From contig NC_086357.1 in assembly GCF_036324505.1 (NCBI RefSeq), forward strand, positions 23,375,793-23,439,792: a stretch of DNA of 64,000 bases, read 5' to 3'. Positions 31,624 to 46,500 of the stretch are shown here, one piece after another. Position 1 is the first letter of the stretch, and every line of letters starts with the position of its first letter. Origin of the DNA: Eleginops maclovinus (Eukaryota > Chordata > Actinopteri > Perciformes > Eleginopidae). The notes under the pieces are model-generated. The model had not been told where the DNA came from, ran no database searches, and saw nothing but the letters and a program-made list of their open reading frames with translations. Position numbers and translations under genes: made by a program.

Positions 31624-34600
31624 CTAAGTCTCTGAGTAGACGGAGGACATGTGGCTCAGGCTGCGGTCGAAGTTTCCCACCTGGAAGAAAATGTTTTCCT
31701 CAGGGCTGGAGGAGAACTGACACCCTGCGCCGCCCTGGAGCTCTTGCGTCAGGTTGAAGCCTGCGGAAAAAACATTAACAGTAGTTTAACATTTTATTAA
31801 GAGTATAACTCTTTTATGGTAGGGTGTAGGTTAAATTGTCCTCACCTGCAGTGCCGGTGTTGCTGGTGGTCATGTGGAAGCCGTTGTGCTGATGGGAGGC
31901 GTAGTTGTCTGCTGGGACGTGGACCCCGCCGACCGTCTGCTCCATCCTGTAGGAGTCCCCGAAATGGAAGCAGCTCTGAAAGCTGCCCTGGTATTCTACG
32001 GATTGAGATGTGTCACAAACAAGTCACATTACAGTATGTCATTCAAAATCTCACTGTCACCAAAATCTCTTATGAAAGTCATAGCCCGGTATGTCCTGAA
32101 AATGCAACAAAATACAAGTCATAGTATAAATACCTAAAAACACAGATATACAAGACAAATCTCATTTCAACAACTTATTCAGGACAAATTGAGGTATTGA
32201 AGTCAATTAAACATGCTAACAATTCGGCCTAGTGGCTTTCAAAAGAGCAATATTATAAAATACATGTAAATCATAATGTATGACATAAGTAATAATCAAA
32301 TAATCAAATAGTCTGTCCTAAAAAAGTCTCAATGTTTGTCATAAATTCATAAAGTAAATGTCACATAAATATAATAAAAGAACAAATAATAGTCCATCTA
32401 ACGAAGTCATAATACATGTCATATACAAAGTCATAGTATATTATGTCAATGGGATAAAAATGTGATCGTATAGTTTGTCATAATAAAGGCGTAAGTTAGG
32501 AATAAAAACTTTTAAAAACTGCAATAAAAATAGTTTTAATAAGTCAGAGAATCATATGTTTTAAAATGTCATGACAAACTATTTCTTATTACTATTAAAA
32601 CTTGTATAGAATGTCTGAAAAGATGATAGCTCAATGTTTTGAGTCTATCTGTAATAAATAACAGTAATGTATAAAGCGCTTTAGCTCATAAAAAAAGATT
32701 TACTTTTCACCAAATAGTACGATCTATTGTATATATTAATTCCCCGACATTTTAGGACATTTTTATACCTTGGATATCAAAAACTACATTTGTAAAGACT
32801 CTGCTGGGACCCGGGAGGGAAACAGGACTCAGACCTGATGGACTGCCACCAGCGGGCGATGGTTTCTATAATCGGTTAGCATCCGCTCCATCTGGATGAA
32901 ACTAAAGGTGGATTTCAAATTATGACAATGCTATATTTGTGCTCCTGCTCACAGCGCCAGCCCCCGTAGTATGTCCCACGTATCCCCATGGTCTCAGAGA
33001 GGACCGCAGGAGTCTCGATAATGGGGAGGCAGCTTTGCCGGGAGCCCTTTTTACGCAACTCCCCGACCGCAGTGTGGTTACAGAGACGTCCATGTGTAGA
33101 TCTTTTCAGGGAAAACAGTGTTTAAGGCATTAGGAAAGGCTCTGGAGTGACAGCTGAGCCTGCCATGTCAGGGCGCTGAGAGACAGCTGAAGACACGAGC
33201 CAGCGTTCTGTTGGCTAATTCAGCTCGGGGAAAAGGCTTCCGGCGTGTGGTTTCCCCCACTCTGTCTCTACGACTGTAATCTCCCTCTGTCCTGAAAACG
33301 CTGACAGAGCCACAGGGCAGCGAGAGACAACTTCCTCTCCTCAGGACTTTCATGTGGCTGCAGCAAGTGTTTGAGAAAGGACACGGGGGGGTTCTCATGT
33401 ATATCCAAGTGATCTGACACTAAGGAAGTTCTATAAGAGCGGTACTGCGGCTACATGTTACTGAATCAGCTGCAACGGGGAACATTTTTCAGGATATTAA
33501 ATTGAAACGGCAGTGAATATTTTCACAATGAAGCCAAGACATATCTCCTGAACAGGATCCACTCGGACAGATGTCTCAGTCTTACCGTCGTTTGCAGGCT
33601 GATGGTGGTGGTAGTGAGAGTAGGGCTTGTGGTGAGGATGGAGGTGCTGTTTCTCCAGAGGAGGAGGAGGCGTCCCTGTTGCCTTCATTCCTGGAGACAG
33701 GAGGGGACCCGACACCCTGCAGGACACACAGAGAGAGAGGGAGGGGCGGGTTATTCATTAAAACTTTAGATCCTTCTCGACAGTCTCAATCATTTCAGTA
33801 TAAAATGCTGACAAAATTGTGATGTCCCGATCAACGCAGGAGCTACACGTCGCCCTGCTAACCACATTATCAGACGAGAAGAAAAGGAAGAGGAGAAGAA
33901 GAAGAGGAAGGAAGAGGAATAAGGAGGAGAAGGAAAAGAGAGAAGAAGGACGAGAAGAAGATAGAAGCAGAAGCAGAAGAAGAAGAAGAAGAAGAAGCAG
34001 AAGAAGAAGAAGAAGAAGAAGAAGAAGTGGAAACTCAGGCTACCCACAAGTAATCGTCCACATACCACATATTATGATCTGAAGTCAACAAACAGCAGAG
34101 GATGCACTCAAATGTAACCCCACACACGGCCCACTGATGCAGTTACAAGACAGCACAATAGTGTTTAGATTCATGACTTTTGAGAAAAAGAGATATTAAA
34201 ATGACATGTCTGGAACTTTTCGGAAAGCGGGAGTTTCCACACCAGAATGTTCTTTAGGAAATTGATCATTAAATAAAGGTTTGTGGATGCCTTTTTGATA
34301 CAGCACAAGCGTATTAATCACTACTAAACTTAGGTCTATTCGAACCACTCAAAATGAAGCAGGTTGTACGTATATCGAGCTGGAGAGGAGGACTTTGTTA
34401 CGTTTGTAGGGAGCCAGGTTAGTCTTAAGGCTGTAATAAAGGTATTTAATGTGTGTATTGCTCGCCTTTTTCAGATGACGGTGAATAGGTAACACAGGAG
34501 CAGCAATAACCATGTCTTGAATTCATTCAGACACTTAAATGTTCACTGTGAAATTGAAGGTCCCGATTTAATGACTCAATATCGCACATTTGATATTAGC

Positions 34601-37540
34601 TTCGTGAAAGGTTACTCTGGTCCATACTCCGACTGATGGCCAACAGACCTGCCTTTAAAAGACAAAGCTGGTCAATCACCTCCCCAAATATTCAACAGCT
34701 ACTTACGGCCCTCTCATGACAGCACATCAGGAATGCCAACACATAAACTGCTGCTGTGTTACTACGCGCCGCGGTGCTGTGGAGGCATATGGTTTGCACT
34801 AAGCGCTATATGAAGGTGATGACAGAGTGTTTCTGGAGGCGGTGGAGCCCTCAGATGACGGCTCTCTGCCGGCCTGAGTGGAGCCGAATATATGACCTAC
34901 TGCTCCACGAATGAGGAGGACTCAGGAGGAGGCAGTGGCTTTGTGGAGGGCCTTCAGAGGAGACTGGTTTATAAAGGGAGAAGGTAACAGAGGTCAAAGT
35001 GCACGAAGCTGCGACATCACAAGTGGAGGTTTTACTGATGTGTTTTATGTCATAGAACAAAACGTGAAAATCTCTTGAGCTCGTGTTAACCACTGACCTT
35101 ACTTCAGGCATTCAACCAAAAACTATGGTTCAGAACATGAGGACCAGAAGTGGTAAAAAGCATATTAATTTCCGGGTTTAAGGACTCATTCCTTCACCAC
35201 TCCATAAAGACTTCACACAGGTACATTTTGCAGCCAATAATGTTTTACAACTCAAGTAAAAGTAGGTACATTTTAACAGTAATGGGTTTTTTTATATTGT
35301 GCTAATGCTGTTATTTCAAATATGTAAATACTTCCAACACGCAAGAGGGAGACTTTCCAAATGTCACGTTTGCTGGATTAGCAGTTCAATACAAACCCTA
35401 ATTTAGCTGACAGGTCTGATGCCTCTGGGAGAAACAGCTGAGCAACAGAAATGTCCTACATTGAAGGTTTTCACTGCCATCAACATGTTCATCTGGGTAT
35501 CAAATTTAAGTGCTCTGCTGTAAATGAACGGCACTTGACCTCCATGTCCATCTCCACAGAACTGAGGAAGTTTGTGTGGCACCTTGTTAGTGGAGCTGCG
35601 GAGAAGCTAGCTGTTAGCGAGCGTAGCTAATCCACGGGTTGGCACAGGCCCAGTGCGTGGTCATGTGTTCCTGCAGAGTGCAGAACCCCCCCGGGAGCTG
35701 CTGTCAGCACAAACTCAGGAAACAGTTATACTGTTCATATTTTTACAAGCTGCCTCTATGTGCAGCTAAAGTGAATCATAAGCTAATCACTGCCAGCTGC
35801 CCCCGGCCCAGCTCTCGCAAGTATTAGCCTGCTAGCAACTCAGGCTCCAGGAATGAGGGGAATCTTTCATTTGCCACATTAATCTTTCCCCGATATTCAT
35901 CTTCACTGACCATCCAGCAATTCTCCTATTTTTCCAGCCAGCCCAACTCTCCTGTCCCACTGCTATGAGAGAGTGATTCGACCGCTGACCTTTTCCAAGG
36001 TACAGATGGAGGGGATTTTAAAGTGAGGGTATCAGATAGATGGACTTAATTTAATAAATATTTAGAAGGTTTGGAGGTTAGGGAGAGTGTGGACAGATAT
36101 GTAAAATACCCTTGTGTGCTGTCTTCTATAACGGATGGATGGGAACTTTATTGCTCGAAGAAGTGCAACAGAAAGAGGATAAAAAATACTGTTTTTGTGC
36201 CTGAAGCCACGCAAGTTCAGACAAAATAACTTGGACGTCGACTGCAACTATTGTCCAGAAATGTTTCCTCAAGTTGATGCTCTCTTGTGTTACAGAGGAG
36301 CTGCCCTCTGAGGCATGATGGGATGGAAAGAAACAGGAAGATTCATGAGCAGTTCTGCCCTGCTCCTCGTTCGTCTTCCTTCACCTGCGGCTAACTATCC
36401 CACCAGGGAGCAGGGATCAGACTCTGTCCTCCGCAGACTACGTTCCCCACAAACACCCTCCGCCTCGCCTCTCATCTCTCGGATCATTAAGCCCCTCTGA
36501 GATGACGGGGGTCTTTGGCACATATTGGTGGGAACACTTCTGGTTCTGGTTAGCGAGCTAAAGCTGTGCTTTGAGGGACAGACTGCAGCATCCTGGCTAA
36601 AGCTAAGCTAATGCTAATCCAGCCCTGCAGGCTCCAGTGTGGACAGCAAAGGATATTTTTGGGGGCCCTGTTAGTCTTAGAAAGATAACTGCCCTACCAC
36701 ATTCTGCCATGAGCGTCTAACTGAAAAATGTTTTTGTTTGGGCTGTGAGATTGACACTGGTTTTCTGGATCACTGGAGAATCATAATGGCCGGAGGACAG
36801 ACAGTGTAAAGTTACGAGCCGTGAAAGTCCCCCATCAGAGCGCCAATGTAGCTCTGTGCCGCCTCTGCTGCCACTCTAATCCAATCAGCCTGTGTCAATC
36901 ACTGCTGAGGTATCAAACCACCTCGAACTAATATTTGCAGAGGGGCTCTAATATCAATACGCAGGTAGAGCCCGTAGTCTCTCCCCTCCGCAATTATATA
37001 ACCACATATGGCTGAAGCAGTGAATGACAACATTTACCACCCATCTCTCTGTGAGCACAAGTCGCCATGTTCCAACAGCCATCTGAGAGGCCCTACACAC
37101 ACACACACACACACACTCTCTCTCTAACTCTCGCTCATGCCATGCCGATTGCCAAATGTATTTAAACTGGCATATTTTAATATTAGCTCCAGAAAAATGA
37201 CACTGGTATTTACAAAGTAAAAGGAGTCTAAATGGCCCATTTGAGCCAGAGTAAACACATTTAGCTATGAGGTCAGAGGCTGCCACACTAGAGGCGGGCT
37301 AGTTTGATAATTTTGTCAAAATGTTTAATGTCCTGCTAAACCGTTTGGGAAAAACAAGTGCGGCGCTGATATTGACTTTGGCAGCGGGCTGTATACTCAA
37401 GGTTTAAACATGTAAATCAAATGCTCCATCTTCAGGCAAATGTGAGTCGACGTTTCATGCCCGGCCACTCGTACTGTAACGCCCCCCGCCTCCTCACCCC
37501 ACCCTGCGTCCACACAGTGTGATGAACAGATATGGCACTC

Positions 37541-37584
<44 letters not shown>

Positions 37585-40500
37585 CTGCTTTTAGGTCAAA
37601 CATCTTGATTTGATGAAATCTGTAAATTTGGAAATTGCTTCAGCTTTAATGCGTTGTCATCACGTCACAAGTATGTTGGATCTTAAGGTGGGGAAGAAAC
37701 ACGGAAGATTACTTTTATGGCATAACAGGCACTTAAGTTACATAATGGAAAGAAAGGGGATTCTCACTGCTAACCACTCACAGTCTCACACACACTGTTC
37801 AGATGTTCTTCATCAAGCACCTGAAGGAACAGACTTACATCTCACATCCAATCATGTTGCCCTGCCTGTGTAGCCGCTGTTACAGCATCCACCGCTCAGG
37901 TCCTTTTCACTTTCCATTTCTCTCCTCACGCTGGTAATTGTGCATGCCGCCGAGAAAGAGGCAGTGAAACCGCGAGGTCATTTCACCAGCGTTCCTCCTG
38001 CTTTTAAGGCTTGAAACAACACATCACTGTCCAGATGCTCCAAGGCCGACCTGGCGTCTCAGCGCGGCACTCGCACGTTTACATCGAGAAGGTTTTCTCC
38101 GCGTCGACCCGCTGCTGTGTTTGTGCTGGAAGTGAAGCAGTCTGCTGTGCCTCACACCCCGATCACATGCAGTCATGTGTGTTTCCTGGATTACTATATG
38201 TAAACTCCTCTCACTCACACACACGAGTGCAAATGCATTTACAGTGAGAAACCCATCAAACCTCATTCTGTCATATGCTGTATACACTCCCAGAAAAAGT
38301 GTATATACACACACAGTCACCGGGCCCACGGAGTTAAAAGAAAGCATGTTTATGTAACACGATAACTTTTGTAACACAAGGGTTTATGATGGTTGATTTC
38401 ATCCCTTCTTTCTCAATGTTATTAAACTGTAAAGTACTTGTTTTCCTTTTGTACCTCCCTGGTTTTCAGCACATTGTTTAGTACAGTACACACTGTGTCT
38501 CCTGACGACACTTAGGCTCTGTAACTCTGGCTCCCGGGGGAAATCATCCGCACTAATAGGAAACATGCTGCGCCTCGTATAAAACCGGCACACACACAAA
38601 CACACAAAAGAGAACGACACAGATAAATGAAAAGAGTTGTTTCCTGGAGCATGACAGCTGCATGTTTGCTTAAATGTGAGTTAGCTTTCTGTAAATATGT
38701 TAAAGTGCAACTATCCCTGTATTCTTGTTACAGTCGATTCATTTCTTTATTCATTTGAAAGAAAACAGGACTTATTTTTGTTCTTTGCCAAAGATGTAGC
38801 AATCCTGTCCCACTTAGTAAGTCAAATTCAATTATCTTCCTTTAAAAAGTATCCCCACTTGAACTTATGTTCACAAATATCTGACAGATGCCTAATCTAA
38901 GGTGGCAGACTTGAATGCACTTCATTGTTGTGTTTGTCGTATAATCGCTCAACAAATAATGTCTGTTAAACATGATTACCACTAGATTAGTACAGTTCCT
39001 ATTGTTTGGTAATGTTTTCTAATGTGTTGATTCATGTCATTTGAGGATAAAAGCTCATTGCATAAACACCAAACGATCTTTCCACAGTTCACGCCCATTA
39101 AAGTGTGAATCATGTACGGCCAAGAGGTTTGGTCATAGTGCTGATGCGGCCGTATCCAGTGGAGATGGGGGACTTTATGAACACCTCATCCAGTGCCAGA
39201 AATAGAGCTGGTGATGCGTCACAGCAACCCGGAGGTGACCAGCACACCCCCTCTTCCCACGAGGGATGTCTTAGGGGTCATGGAGTTGAGTCTGTTTCCA
39301 GTAAATCGAGAGGCTTAACCTAAGATGATCTAAGAGGGTTTGCCCTGCGGATCTGCCTTGATCCAGGATGATAAATAGGTGGAAAACAATGGGAACGCAG
39401 TGGGTCAAAATCTGTGTGAGGATCATGAAACCATCAGCGTGAGTAATGGAGGAAGAAAGGTCAACTGACTTTTTAGTGTTTAGAAGGGCACTTACTGTAT
39501 ATGTTAACGTATGGAAATGGTACTTGAAATAGATGAGTCAAATTCAATCAACTTTTATCACACGTGTGCTGAGTGACGTGCCTTAGCAGTGCCCAGGAGG
39601 CGACACCCGTCCACACTCGATCCTCCGATTCCCAAGCTAAGTTGCTACTGCCGCCCCTTAAAGTATAATCTTTTGCAATGAAATCTTTTTATTTTTCGGG
39701 CTTTTGTGAAATGAAAACGTTGTTCCATTAAGAGTTTTCGGTAACTTCGGTATTTACTGTAAGGGCCAATCAGAAGAATCTGTAGTGAGGGTTTGTTGCT
39801 CTTTTATTGACTGTGTTGAATTTAAGAACATTTATAAAAAGTGTCAGGTGTCAGAACCAAGTAAAAACCTGCAAGCAAATCCGAAAAGAACCTGCCTATC
39901 GACGCTTATTTATGCAAAAAGGCTACAAGAGTTGTTGTTTTTTCTATGGCAAGAAGCAATTAAAGGGATGTTATAACCATTGAGGTCCAATTATTCCCCC
40001 TCTAAAGCACTTCACTTCAAAATGCTCTGGAAGGGTTCATTTTTTAGTTTGTTTTAATGTGAAAAGACAGATTTTTAATTGGAGGAATATCTTCTTTTAC
40101 CAGATTTAATCTTTATAACTCCCACTCTTTGCCTCCCTTGACAGAGACAGGGTTAGTTTGACACATCACCACAGAAGAATACATGCATGTTACACCGAGG
40201 ACTCACCCGTCTCTGGGGCCGTCCATGGCTGCCAGCGGGGACAGGTGATGGGGGCTGCCGAGGTCCCGGTCCAGTCGGTGCTGTCTGGAAGAGAGGTCAG
40301 CCGTCGGGACGGAGGTGGGGTTGGCGGTGGCGGGGATGAGCTCCACTGAGGTGCTGTGATGGGGGGTGCTGGAGCCGGCGTACATGCCTGAAAGACAAAC
40401 AAAGCTAATTCACTAAATGTGCCATCCATTTCATGGCAATGGAACTTTTGTTTTGACAACCTTCAATGTTCTGTGTTTGCCCTGTTTGTGATTTAGGATA

Positions 40501-43500
40501 CATTGATTGTACTGCCACGGGGTTGGCCTTGTTTGTCCTTTCAGCTGTTTGTGCTTATTACACAATAATAAAGTGAAATGTAACATGTGTTCGAGCGATG
40601 GCTTTAAAAAGTAGGGTATTCGAAAAGGGAAAATAGGGTTACTGTACAGCCTCACGGTTGTGCGATACATTTTTATTTTTGCGTTTGTACATCACACTAT
40701 ATCTGTATCAATTCCTCTTACAAAATACTAAGAAAATAAAGAACAGAACGGTTGGATTTGCTGACTCTAAAGAGTATTTGTAAATCATATTTGATGAATA
40801 TTTTATTGACAGCGGTCTGTGGGGGGCATCATTCTCTACTGAAGCCGGTTGCATGCTGCCAACTTTTCTACTGTTTCAAGCTGTGGACTCGTATTAAACA
40901 CAGCCTTCATTTTTCCTGTTCAGAAACAATGGAAACCAGGGCTGCATCTAATAATATTTTTTTATAACAAATGAATGATATCTTTTTGTTCCTAGAGAAG
41001 AACTCTACCAAAGTTTCCTAAGCCAGAGGTGCTGTATTAAAATGTGTTGTTTCGTCTGACCCACAGCCAAAATCCAAAAGGATTAATTTGGCAGTAATAA
41101 GAAAGTATATTTTGGGAGCAGCTAGAATTTACACTAATGTGCGGTGGCAGACAGGTGCGAACACCTTACAATGGCACAAAACCTTTAAATCCTGAGCAAG
41201 TTAGAAAACTGAACAAATAATTAAACACAAATGTGCCAAAACATTCAAATGAAGGAAAATCTTCACTAACTTCATGAGACATGATCAGCGTCTTCTAATA
41301 AACAAAACGCTGCAAGAAGCTCAAAACACAACGGTACTGGGGACAGTACAAAGTGATGCACACAGCACAGCTGGGAGAGGAGTGCTTGTTGACATTTCGG
41401 GGATTACACATTTGTGTTTTTGTATATGCAATTATTTTTTAAAGTGCAGCGCGTTTCAACTAATGGAAGTTTTTTGGGCGCGTTTGCACCTGTCGGCCAC
41501 CGTACTTATGTGCTATATCGTAAAGTCTAACCATTTTGAACCATATTGTGCACTTTGTCTAGCAGTTCTTGCAGCTGCACATGATCCATTGGTGCTAATG
41601 CTTTCTGTGCTTGTAGGTCCCTTGTGTGCTTTTGGTTTTACAGTTGCATTTTACCACTTCTCTTATCCTATCTCCTTGTCCTTCCTCCTTTCTTCTTAAT
41701 GAATGTTCGTGATGTATTGGGTGTTTAGGGTGTCTATTATCATCTGGCCGGGGACAAATGAGCCAAGTTGGCTAAAGCTGCCCCATTTACTGTTTTTGTT
41801 ACAGTTATTTAATGGGGACTGTCCACAAAAGAATAAACTAATAAACTAAACATATCAGTCAACAAATCCACCATCAGTTCTCTAGACATGTTTGCTCTTG
41901 TTTATTAGGGAAATGTTGCTCCAGAGAGAGTCAAATCACAGTGAAATAAAGAAGTAGAAACCAAGTCTTAAAGTTGGGAGAAGTTAAACTGGCTCTTCAC
42001 TTATTCCACCAGCACAATAAATCTACTCTCGCCATCTTCCGCTCCGTTTAACGTACGATTTCTTTCCCAGGATCCACCCGCTGACTGTTGGGGCAGTTAA
42101 CCAGTGACGAGAGGGGAAGACAGGAGGAGATGAAAGGAGGGGAAAAGATCGGCGCTCCTGGTTTTACCGTTTCCAGGCGCAGCTGTTCTCGAGTGGAAGC
42201 ATGCTGGGGCCTGATCTGACAGCACTCTGAAATGGTTACAAGCTTGATTCATTACCCCCAAATCATCAATCACAGTCCTTAAATGTTTTCCCCTTTAGCC
42301 CCAACATCTGCTATCAGACCAGCAAAACAGTCGACAAATAATGGCTGTGATTGCCTCAATTTCATCGCTGGTTCCTTGTGGTGGGAGAGGAGTGAAAGGA
42401 TGTGATGGCACTCTTTATGGGTTATAGAGGATTATGTTTTGAAGATGTTGGATCTGAAATGCTGCTAGTCAAACTCAGGAAGAAATTCCTGAGTTAAAGG
42501 GATATGGAGAGGGATGTCAGCCATTGAGCATAATAGCAGGAGCATGTAAACATCTGCACTAAAACTACGATGAGTCCTTCCTCTGGTTAATCAGGGAACT
42601 CTAATTACGCTCCATAAAACAGAGAGGGGCTTCTCGTAAGCCCTGCTGCAGCCATGTGAATAAGAGCAGACTTATAACAGGAAAACTAGTTTAACTCTGA
42701 CTGGAAGCATGACTCATTTTCTGCTCCAGAAGTGTTAATGATGGGGATGGCTGCCCACCTTGCCCCACCTCTTCCATGCATCCTATTGGCCCTGAAACAA
42801 AGGGGAACTCATGAAAATGGAGATCCTGAATGCCAACCTGCAACATCTTTCCTGGCCTTGAATAACACTGCATCCCTGAACGCTTTGGCATCGACTCACG
42901 AGCAAAGTCCTCAGGGCTTTAAAGCATTTTAAACAAGAGAGTAGGCAACATCCACTCAGAGACAGAGGGAGGCAGAGGGGAAAAGAGCCAAGACGCAGAG
43001 GCCCGGGTGGACACTCAAAGAGCAGTTGAGCGTTTACAGTCGTCAACGGTGTGCTGAGTTCCAGCAACAATAACAGAGAGCAACGGGGGAGCCTGGATAG
43101 GGTACAGGCAGAAAACAGGGACAGATGTGAACTGAGGTAATCCGTCTTGTCTTTAAGATTGTGAAAATCTATTTATCTCTCTCTCTCTCGTTCCCAATCC
43201 GGAGTTGTGTTGACACATTTTCACGGTCAAATTCATCAATTAGAAAAATGGAGGTTTAAGCGCCCACATGTGAGGCATAAAAGTTTCCATTTGTGGCGGG
43301 TCGTAATGCTTTTTGCAGCACGTGCATGACAAGATGACGGGTTAACATGATATGGTTATGAATTACAAACCAAGCAAACAAAAATGCCAGGTTGTTACAT
43401 CTGAACTAAAATAACCAATGGGGAGTCCAACAGCTAAAATGTTGATATGAAATGTGTATAAGCAATTATAGATTGTTGAATTATAGTGTGCTTTTGTTCG

Positions 43501-46500
43501 AATAAAAGGTGCGGTAAGGATGGTTTTTCTGCCTGAAAGAACAAAATTACCATAATACATCTGCAGGAATGTTGACATGGCTGCTGATGACCACCAATGA
43601 CTCGGTGATCGCTCTGCCAGGTGTTTGGATATCTGGCGGTCGGATCTCGCCTGCTGGCTTTTGTTTGGAGGAAAATCCCTTGGCCATCCATATTTTGAGA
43701 CAAGGATTGTGCTACTACCGGTGTCATATGACATGTTGTATTCAAGCCCAAAAGCAAAGAATAGAGGGATTTATGCCATAACTTACTTAACCTTTGAGCA
43801 TTATTCGTGCAAATGTAACATTTGGAAGATGTTTCAAGACAATAACGGTTGAATTAAGTACCTGCACCTACGTTATAATTGTGGTTTAAAGCAATAAATG
43901 TTTTAAATTATAGAAACAAATCATTACAATTGGTACAATAGTCCTTTCAAATCAACTCAATACTACCAGGGATTGAAGTAATTGGCAGCAAAAGAAACGA
44001 TAACTAAAACTAAGAAATATTCTCCATGAAAAATCTTGTTTGTTTCTTTACTGCAACCGAAAGTTAGAGGGACATTTTGGTGATCTTTTATCCGTTATAC
44101 CGTCCATGAGATGATGCAAGACTTTGGTTATTTGCATCTTCCACCTTCATTGCAACAACATCAATCGGAATTGCACAGTTTATATGAAAAATAAGCTGTA
44201 ACAAATTCTTCTCACGTGTTTTTGGAAATTTCCGAAATGAATAAGGTTTTGAGAAATGTATGTAAAGTGTTGAACAAAAACTAAGAAACAAAACCTCTCT
44301 GAGTTACATTGCACTTCATCTCTATAATAGGGGACAGCAATTCAAAGAAAATTATACAACTTCTTACAACTGTTAGTATTTAAGTGTTGTAAATGTCCTG
44401 CCAATAAAGAAGTCGGAGAGGAAAGGAAAAGGAAAAGGGCCGCAGAGAGATACTAAAGACCTAAATTGTTGCTGCTGACTAAGTATTAGATTACTTAATG
44501 ACTTCATAAGGGGAAGAGGTTACATATTCAGGGTGTTGGATTACGGAGCAGCTTCCTGTGTGCACCTGTGAAGATGTCTTGGCCCAGTCCGGGAGAACGG
44601 CCATCTTTGCCGTTGTAGAGGTGCTGCGAGGAGGACGAGCTGTGGAGGTGCTGCATGGACAGACAGTCACTCAGGACGTCCTGCTCCATGTGAGGACAGG
44701 GCCGCAGCTGCCAATCACAAACATGAGAAAAAACGGAACATTTTTACAAGAATTGGTGAGTCATTTATACAGAACTCCATCTGGTTTGTAAGATTACACA
44801 ACCATAGAACAAAACACTTCTTCTCTATTTGTAGGCTGGGTGTGTATTTCTGTTTCCTTTTAAATAAAATAACGTGATAGTAATGTTGATTTGAAACAGT
44901 AACATATTACATTGTCAGTCAGGGGCGCCCAGAGGAGAGCTCATGCAGCTTTTTGAGTCATACTTTGGCCTTGAACAATGTGGCTAAGTGATCAGTGTAC
45001 CAACTCAGAGCCAATGCAGGATTGCTTCTGTTTTTCTCCCTGCCAGCAGTAATGTGGGGCAACTGAAGACACATTTCAGCTGGAGAGTCGATCACACGCC
45101 ACACAGAAGAAACCCAAACCTAACGTGTGTCCGTTGAAGAAATTAAACATCTGCCTTATAAATCAGCTGCACAGCTGACCTCTGTGGATTCCTCTGTAAT
45201 AAAACATTACAGTTGCTGAGGTACACACCAGCACTGTCCCAACAACCACATCTTCCATTTACCCAGGAGACCCCGCTTCAAAGAGCCTGTAAATTAAACG
45301 CAGCGACTGGGAAGTGTGTAGAAGGAAGACGTTTTAAAACAATCTACAGAAGGTCTCAATGCTTCTGCTTTGGCTCCAATATCAAATTAAGTTTTATGGA
45401 GAAAGGAAGAAGTGGGTCTTAGACTGTGTAAAATATGGATGTGACGTGGTTCATAGGTTTCTGGAAGATGTTGTGAAGCTCAATGTGAGTGGGTCTGACC
45501 GTCGCCATCTTTGCATGGAGAATGATTATTACTTTAAGGCTTGATAAAACTTAAATGAGTGAGTTGTTCATCCCCACTATAGATGTCATGAACAGGGATA
45601 CAGCTAAAGGGATTGAAAGGGTGTTTTGTTCCGGGCTATAAACGTATTTATTACAACTCCAAAAGTTTGGTATTTTGATACCATTACAGGGTAACAACTT
45701 AACCAGCCTCAAGCTTATTCTTCAGAAATGTAAATGTAAACCTAGCTGGTTTACATCATGATTCAACTTTCAAACATTGCTCAAGTGTTAGAACTGCAAT
45801 TGCAATCACATTAAATGACCTCATTTATTACTAAATATAACGGGTTGAAGAGCTGTTCCTTAGCAAGCGAACATTTGTAACATTTTGTCAATATGTTCAG
45901 CTAGTTTGTGTTGAAATAAAACCTGGCAGTAAAAACTAATCTCAACATAAACACGTCATCTGTGCAATAAAACTTAAGCTTATTTATGAGGCATTTTTCA
46001 GACTTGAGTGATAGAATCTCAATAACTTTTTAGCGTTCTTTGATATTATCCTTCTTGAATAACACGTATATTTGTATGTGTGTACGGGATCTGTGATGCT
46101 CAGAGGCATAACGATCTTTAGTGTTACTATGAGTGTTATTTCAGGTCAGTTTTTTTCCTTCATCATCATCATCTCTACCCTATCTGTCTCTGTATCTCTG
46201 TTTCTGCTAGTCGGTCCATCCTTCCACAAATCCAGCCTTTGTTATTTCATGAAAATCAAACCCACATTTTGATTCTGTGGTCGGACTGTGGCTGGAAACA
46301 TTCTTCGGCACTATCACAGCAATCTACTCTAACCCTCAGCGATGAGCCAAGTGGACGGATAACAACCATATCTGTGCGTGACTTAACATCCTTTTAGACC
46401 TTCTGCCTCTCCGGCCAGTACAATCACAGATGATTGATCGAGTTTTACAGCTGGCATACTCCACTTTATGACACTGGAATACTGTATGTCAATAAATATG

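Larger units (their letters stand above)
33717..40206. other. Large GLIS intron (6.5 kb), mostly non-repetitive
   Basis: Apart from the purine tract (33877-34029) and two microsatellites (37095-37128, 37543-37582), this holds long stretches of mixed composition without recognisable transposons. That fits introns of developmental transcription factors that carry enhancers. The stretch 36840-36960 has CCAATCA and TGTCAATCA (PBX/MEIS-like) and looks unique. No coding signature. Confidence 0.45.

Noticed and set aside
33790..34082. Arg/Lys-rich and Phe-rich open frames on opposite strands
   Set aside because: They are translations of the GA/GAA tract.
37095..37582. CRISPR-like or regulatory array
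   Set aside because: These are plain AC/GT microsatellites, and the sequence is eukaryotic.
41274..41699. 141-codon plus-strand open frame with hydrophobic stretches
   Set aside because: It ends at the edge of a retroposon-like tail inside a GLIS intron and shows no known transmembrane family signature.
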